DNA of 64,000 nucleotides from Hoeflea sp. GTDB lineage: Bacteria; Pseudomonadota; Alphaproteobacteria; Rhizobiales; Rhizobiaceae. Both the position numbers and the translations under genes were made by a program. The DNA lies in assembly GCF_002733955.1 (NCBI RefSeq), contig NZ_NVXQ01000002.1, positions 186,001 to 250,000 of the forward strand. Reading direction: 5' to 3'. Positions 61,617 through 64,000 of this stretch are shown piece after piece. The notes under the pieces were generated by a model that was given only the letters and a program-made list of their open reading frames with translations, made no database searches and was not told the DNA's origin. Each line of letters begins with the position of its first letter. The first letter of the stretch is position 1.

Positions 61617-62450
61617 TTAGGCATCCTTGAACAGGCGGATATCGTGCTGCACCGACAGCCCGCCATCAATGGGAAGAATGGCGCCGGTGATATAGGATCC
61701 GGCGCGACTGCACAGATAGAGCGTGGCGCCTGCCACATCGTCCGGCGCGCCGATGCGGCCGAGAGGCACCCCGGCGCCGACCTTTTCCACCTGCTCGTCC
61801 TTTGCCGTGGCAAAGGCCGTCATGCGGCTCTGGAAGGGTCCCGGCGCAAAGGCGTTGACCGTCACCCGTTTGGAAGCCAGCTCTTCGGCCAGGATCCGGG
61901 TCAGGTGATGCACCGCCGCTTTCGAGGCCGAATAGGAATAGGCGCCGTCAGCTGCCGGCTGGCTCCCCATTACCGAGCCGAGATTGATCACTCGCGCCGG
62001 ATCGGCATCGCTGGCCGCCTTGAGCAGCAGCGGCGTCAGATCGCGGGTCAGCGTGAACAGGCCAGCCACATTGACCGACATTACCTTCGACCAGGCCGCG
62101 TGCGGAAACTCCTCGTAAGGCGCGCCCCATGACACGCCGGCATTGTTGACCAGAATATTCAGCCTGTCGGTGCGCGCCTGCACCTCCTGCACCAGCGCCA
62201 CCACGCCGTCGGCGGTGCCCACGTCGCCTGCGAACCCTTCGGCTTTTCCCGGCGCGCCCAGCGCGTTGATTTCATCGGCCACGCGGACGCAGTCCTCGCC
62301 CTTGCGCGAGGCGATCAGCACCCGTGCCCCGGCCTGCACCAGCGCCGTGGCAATCATCCTGCCGATACCCGTTGCTCCGCCCGTGACCAGCGCCGTTTTT
62401 CCGCTCACGCCAAAAAGACTGCCCAGATAGCCGTCGCTCACTTCACTCAT
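61617..62450 (-). CDS. Short-chain dehydrogenase/reductase (first gene of run)
   Basis: 277-residue classical SDR: TGGATGIGRMIATAL binds the cofactor, NNAGVSWG is the second motif, and S (GSVMGSQ), Y and K (AYSYSASKAAVHHL) form the active site. ATG 62450 has GGAGG 6 bases upstream; the longer frame to 62492 is rejected. It is separated from the divergent TetR gene by 187 bases that include a perfect operator-like palindrome. It does not look like a duplicate of the downstream SDR beyond the common fold. Confidence 0.88.
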   Translation of the reverse strand: MSEVSDGYLGSLFGVSGKTALVTGGATGIGRMIATALVQAGARVLIASRKGEDCVRVADEINALGAPGKAEGFAGDVGTADGVVALVQEVQARTDRLNILVNNAGVSWGAPYEEFPHAAWSKVMSVNVAGLFTLTRDLTPLLLKAASDADPARVINLGSVMGSQPAADGAYSYSASKAAVHHLTRILAEELASKRVTVNAFAPGPFQSRMTAFATAKDEQVEKVGAGVPLGRIGAPDDVAGATLYLCSRAGSYITGAILPIDGGLSVQHDIRLFKDA

Positions 62451-62527
62451 GAATAACCTCCCCGCTGCGTTTTGGCGTTTCCGCCGCCGCATCGTTCCCT
62501 GACAATAGCGCTGTCACGATAATTGAC

Positions 62528-62547
62528 AACATACTCGATAGTATGTT
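62528..62547. promoter_or_regulatory. Probable TetR operator: perfect 8-bp inverted repeat
   Basis: Arms AACATACT and AGTATGTT are exact reverse complements around a 4-base centre (CGAT), in the AT-rich gap between the divergent SDR operon and the tetR gene. TTGACA (62523-62528) abuts the left arm as a possible -35 on the plus strand. Size and location are typical for TetR dimers. Confidence 0.72.
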
Positions 62548-62637
62548 CAACTCTTGGGCAACTGCAAGACGGGACGGCAATATTCTTCAACTCCACCGTC
62601 CACGCATCCTCAAGACTGCACAGGGGCAAGCAGACAG

Positions 62638-63297
62638 ATGGCGACCGCCGCGCGATCGACCAAATACCGCCGCCAGAGCGACACCGAGCTGTCCCGCATG
62701 GAAATCATGGAGGGCGCGGCACTCTGCTTCGAAGCCCGTGGTTACGCGGCCACCAGCCTGGACGAAGTCGCTGCCCGAATTTCCTCGACCAAGGGTCGGA
62801 TCTACCATCACTACGGCTCCAAGGCCGAGCTGTTCCTCGACGTCTACCGCACCGGCATGATGATGAACTTCCAGGCCATCGAACCGCTGCTCGAACATGA
62901 CATGCCGCCGATCGAGCGGCTGAAGGCCGTGCTCAAGGCGCATGTGCGCTGCGTCATCCGCACCAAGGCATTCCAGAACGTTGTCGGCCAGGGCGTCGAC
63001 ATGCTCAGGCACGGCACCATGCCGGCCAATGAACACGCCGAACTGGCGCAACTGGCTGAGCTGCGTGACGCCTATTCCGAGCATTTCAGCAAGGTGCTCG
63101 AGGACGCCAAGGCCGCGGGCGCGATTGACTACACCAACATCAAGATCGCGCTCAATTCGGTCTTCATGTGCATCAACGGACCCATCGTCTGGTTCACACC
63201 GCGAAAAGGCCAGGCCGAACACGAAATCGAAGCCCTCGCAGATGAGTGCGTGCTCTATGCGATCCGGCTTCTTGGCTACAGGGGTGAGATGTCGTGA
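62638..63297 (+). CDS. TetR-family transcriptional regulator
   Basis: 219-residue repressor. Helix-turn-helix: MEGAALCFEARGYAATSLDEVAARI with STKGRIYHHYGSKAELFLDVY recognition region (residues about 24-72). The C-terminal ligand domain includes HVRCVIRTKAFQNVV. The SDR-kinase operon on the minus strand and the acyl-CoA dehydrogenase gene 39 bases downstream are likely targets, through the palindrome upstream; acyl-CoAs are the usual ligands of such regulators (FadR/PsrA-like logic). ATG 62638 lacks a strong ribosome site. Confidence 0.88.
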   Translation: MATAARSTKYRRQSDTELSRMEIMEGAALCFEARGYAATSLDEVAARISSTKGRIYHHYGSKAELFLDVYRTGMMMNFQAIEPLLEHDMPPIERLKAVLKAHVRCVIRTKAFQNVVGQGVDMLRHGTMPANEHAELAQLAELRDAYSEHFSKVLEDAKAAGAIDYTNIKIALNSVFMCINGPIVWFTPRKGQAEHEIEALADECVLYAIRLLGYRGEMS

Positions 63298-63336
63298 ACG
63301 GCATTTGACCGCAGATACAGTTGGAGGAGGATTTAC

Positions 63337-64000
63337 ATGACCCAGGCAAAGCCGATGGATCTTGGTATCACCAAGCATCTCGAACCCATTCTCGAGGCCG
63401 TGCGCGACATGGTTCGCAACGAGATCATGCCGCTCGACGAGGAGTTCCTCGCAGCCGTCGGCTCCGAGGGTGACCGCTGGAGCTACACCGCCCGCCAGAC
63501 CGAGATCCTCGAAGGCCTCAAGGCCAAGGCAAAGGCCCGCGGGTTGTGGAACCTCTGGCACACCCAGGCCGAAGACGGGCTGACCACGGTCGAATATGCC
63601 TATCTCGCCGAGGAAATGGGCAAGGCCAGCCTCGGTGCCGAAACCTTCAACTGCTCCGCACCCGACACCGGCAACATGGAAGTGCTTGACCGCTACTCCA
63701 GCGCCGAACACAAGAAACAGTGGCTCGAGCCGCTGCTCAACGGCGAAATCCGCTCCGCCTATCTGATGACCGAGCCCGATGTCGCCTCGTCCGACGCCAC
63801 CAATGTCTCGATGTCCTGTGTCCGCGATGGCGACGACTACGTGCTCAATGGCGAGAAATGGTGGGCCTCGGGCGTCGGCGATCCGCGCTGCAAGATCTAC
63901 ATCGTCATGGTTCGCACCGGCGATGACGACACGCCGAAGCATCAACGCCACTCGATGATCCTGGTGCCGGCAGACACCGCCGGAATCGAGAAGATCAGGC
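63337..64000 (+). CDS. Acyl-CoA dehydrogenase, ACAD10/11-like, 3' end outside window
   Basis: The first 221 residues of an acyl-CoA dehydrogenase. MTEPDVASSDATNVSMSC and LNGEKWWASGVGDPRCKIYIVM are the flavin-region motifs of the ACAD10/11 and LvaC-like branch (TEPDVASSDATN instead of TEPGSGSD). A strong GGAGGAGG lies 6 bases before the ATG. The catalytic Glu/Asp is beyond the window. With the APH-fold kinase gene nearby it suggests dehydration/isomerisation of 4-phosphoacyl-CoA. Confidence 0.9.
   Translation, partial: MTQAKPMDLGITKHLEPILEAVRDMVRNEIMPLDEEFLAAVGSEGDRWSYTARQTEILEGLKAKAKARGLWNLWHTQAEDGLTTVEYAYLAEEMGKASLGAETFNCSAPDTGNMEVLDRYSSAEHKKQWLEPLLNGEIRSAYLMTEPDVASSDATNVSMSCVRDGDDYVLNGEKWWASGVGDPRCKIYIVMVRTGDDDTPKHQRHSMILVPADTAGIEKIR

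Noticed and set aside
1-64000. CRISPR arrays, insertion sequences, prophage or toxin-antitoxin genes
   Set aside because: No regularly spaced direct repeats, transposase, integrase, phage structural or small antitoxin-like gene pairs could be recognised.

Overview
This window is chromosomal DNA of an alphaproteobacterium, most likely a marine or host-associated member of the Rhizobiales close to Hoeflea or the Phyllobacteriaceae/Rhizobiaceae. The evidence is a phosphatidylcholine synthase (pcs), an IalB-family protein, HspQ, a rhizobial-style hmuSTUV heme locus with hemP, and the orders sdhE-mfd and recG-DUF502-glmS-glmU. The genus is inference. GC is high, so many long antisense open frames are artefacts. 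I found no rRNA, CRISPR array, insertion sequence or phage gene. One tRNA-Lys(TTT) is present.

Layout. 1-8.2 kb: end of a nucleoside-type ABC ATPase gene, a quinone oxidoreductase, a DUF2182-DUF1326-pcs operon, a UbiH-like hydroxylase, an AEC transporter, hspQ and ialB. 8.4-14.7 kb: a YejA-like solute-binding protein, a FrnE-like DsbA protein, a divergent MFS/LysR pair and a membrane metallophosphoesterase. 14.7-26.7 kb: housekeeping genes mfd, sdhE, recG, DUF502, glmS and glmU, then an EamA exporter and ccdA. 27-31.6 kb: tRNA-Lys, an ArnT-like glycosyltransferase with looser codon use, then an OYE-type reductase and an FAD monooxygenase.

31.6-39.6 kb is an iron/heme block. On the minus strand, hemP-hmuS-hmuT-hmuU-hmuV encode cytoplasmic heme handling and the inner-membrane ABC importer. 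Divergently, an unidentified exported protein, exbB, two exbD genes, tonB, a 63-codon reading frame and a small HmuQ/HmoA-like monooxygenase energise outer-membrane uptake and release iron from heme. The TonB-dependent receptor is not in the window.

40-48.4 kb is the most unusual part. A divergent cluster has a creatininase-family amidohydrolase and a Rid protein on one strand. On the other it has a THI5/NMT1-like ABC importer, a cytosine-deaminase-like amidohydrolase, a GlcD-like FAD oxidase and two tandem flavodoxin-fold NAD(P)H oxidoreductases. It reads as one uncharacterised pathway for import and breakdown of a nitrogen heterocycle.

48.4-64 kb is catabolic. A homogentisate block (hmgA, FAH, an MBL-fold protein lacking half of its metal ligands, an MhpA-like FAD hydroxylase, DUF2783, maiA) is followed by a valine/isobutyrate operon (mmsA, isobutyryl-CoA dehydrogenase, 3-hydroxyisobutyryl-CoA hydrolase, mmsB). 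Last comes an acyl-CoA cluster (two SDRs, an APH-fold kinase, a TetR regulator with a clear palindromic operator, and an acyl-CoA dehydrogenase running off the right edge) that resembles 4-hydroxyacyl-CoA (levulinate/ACAD11-type) catabolism.
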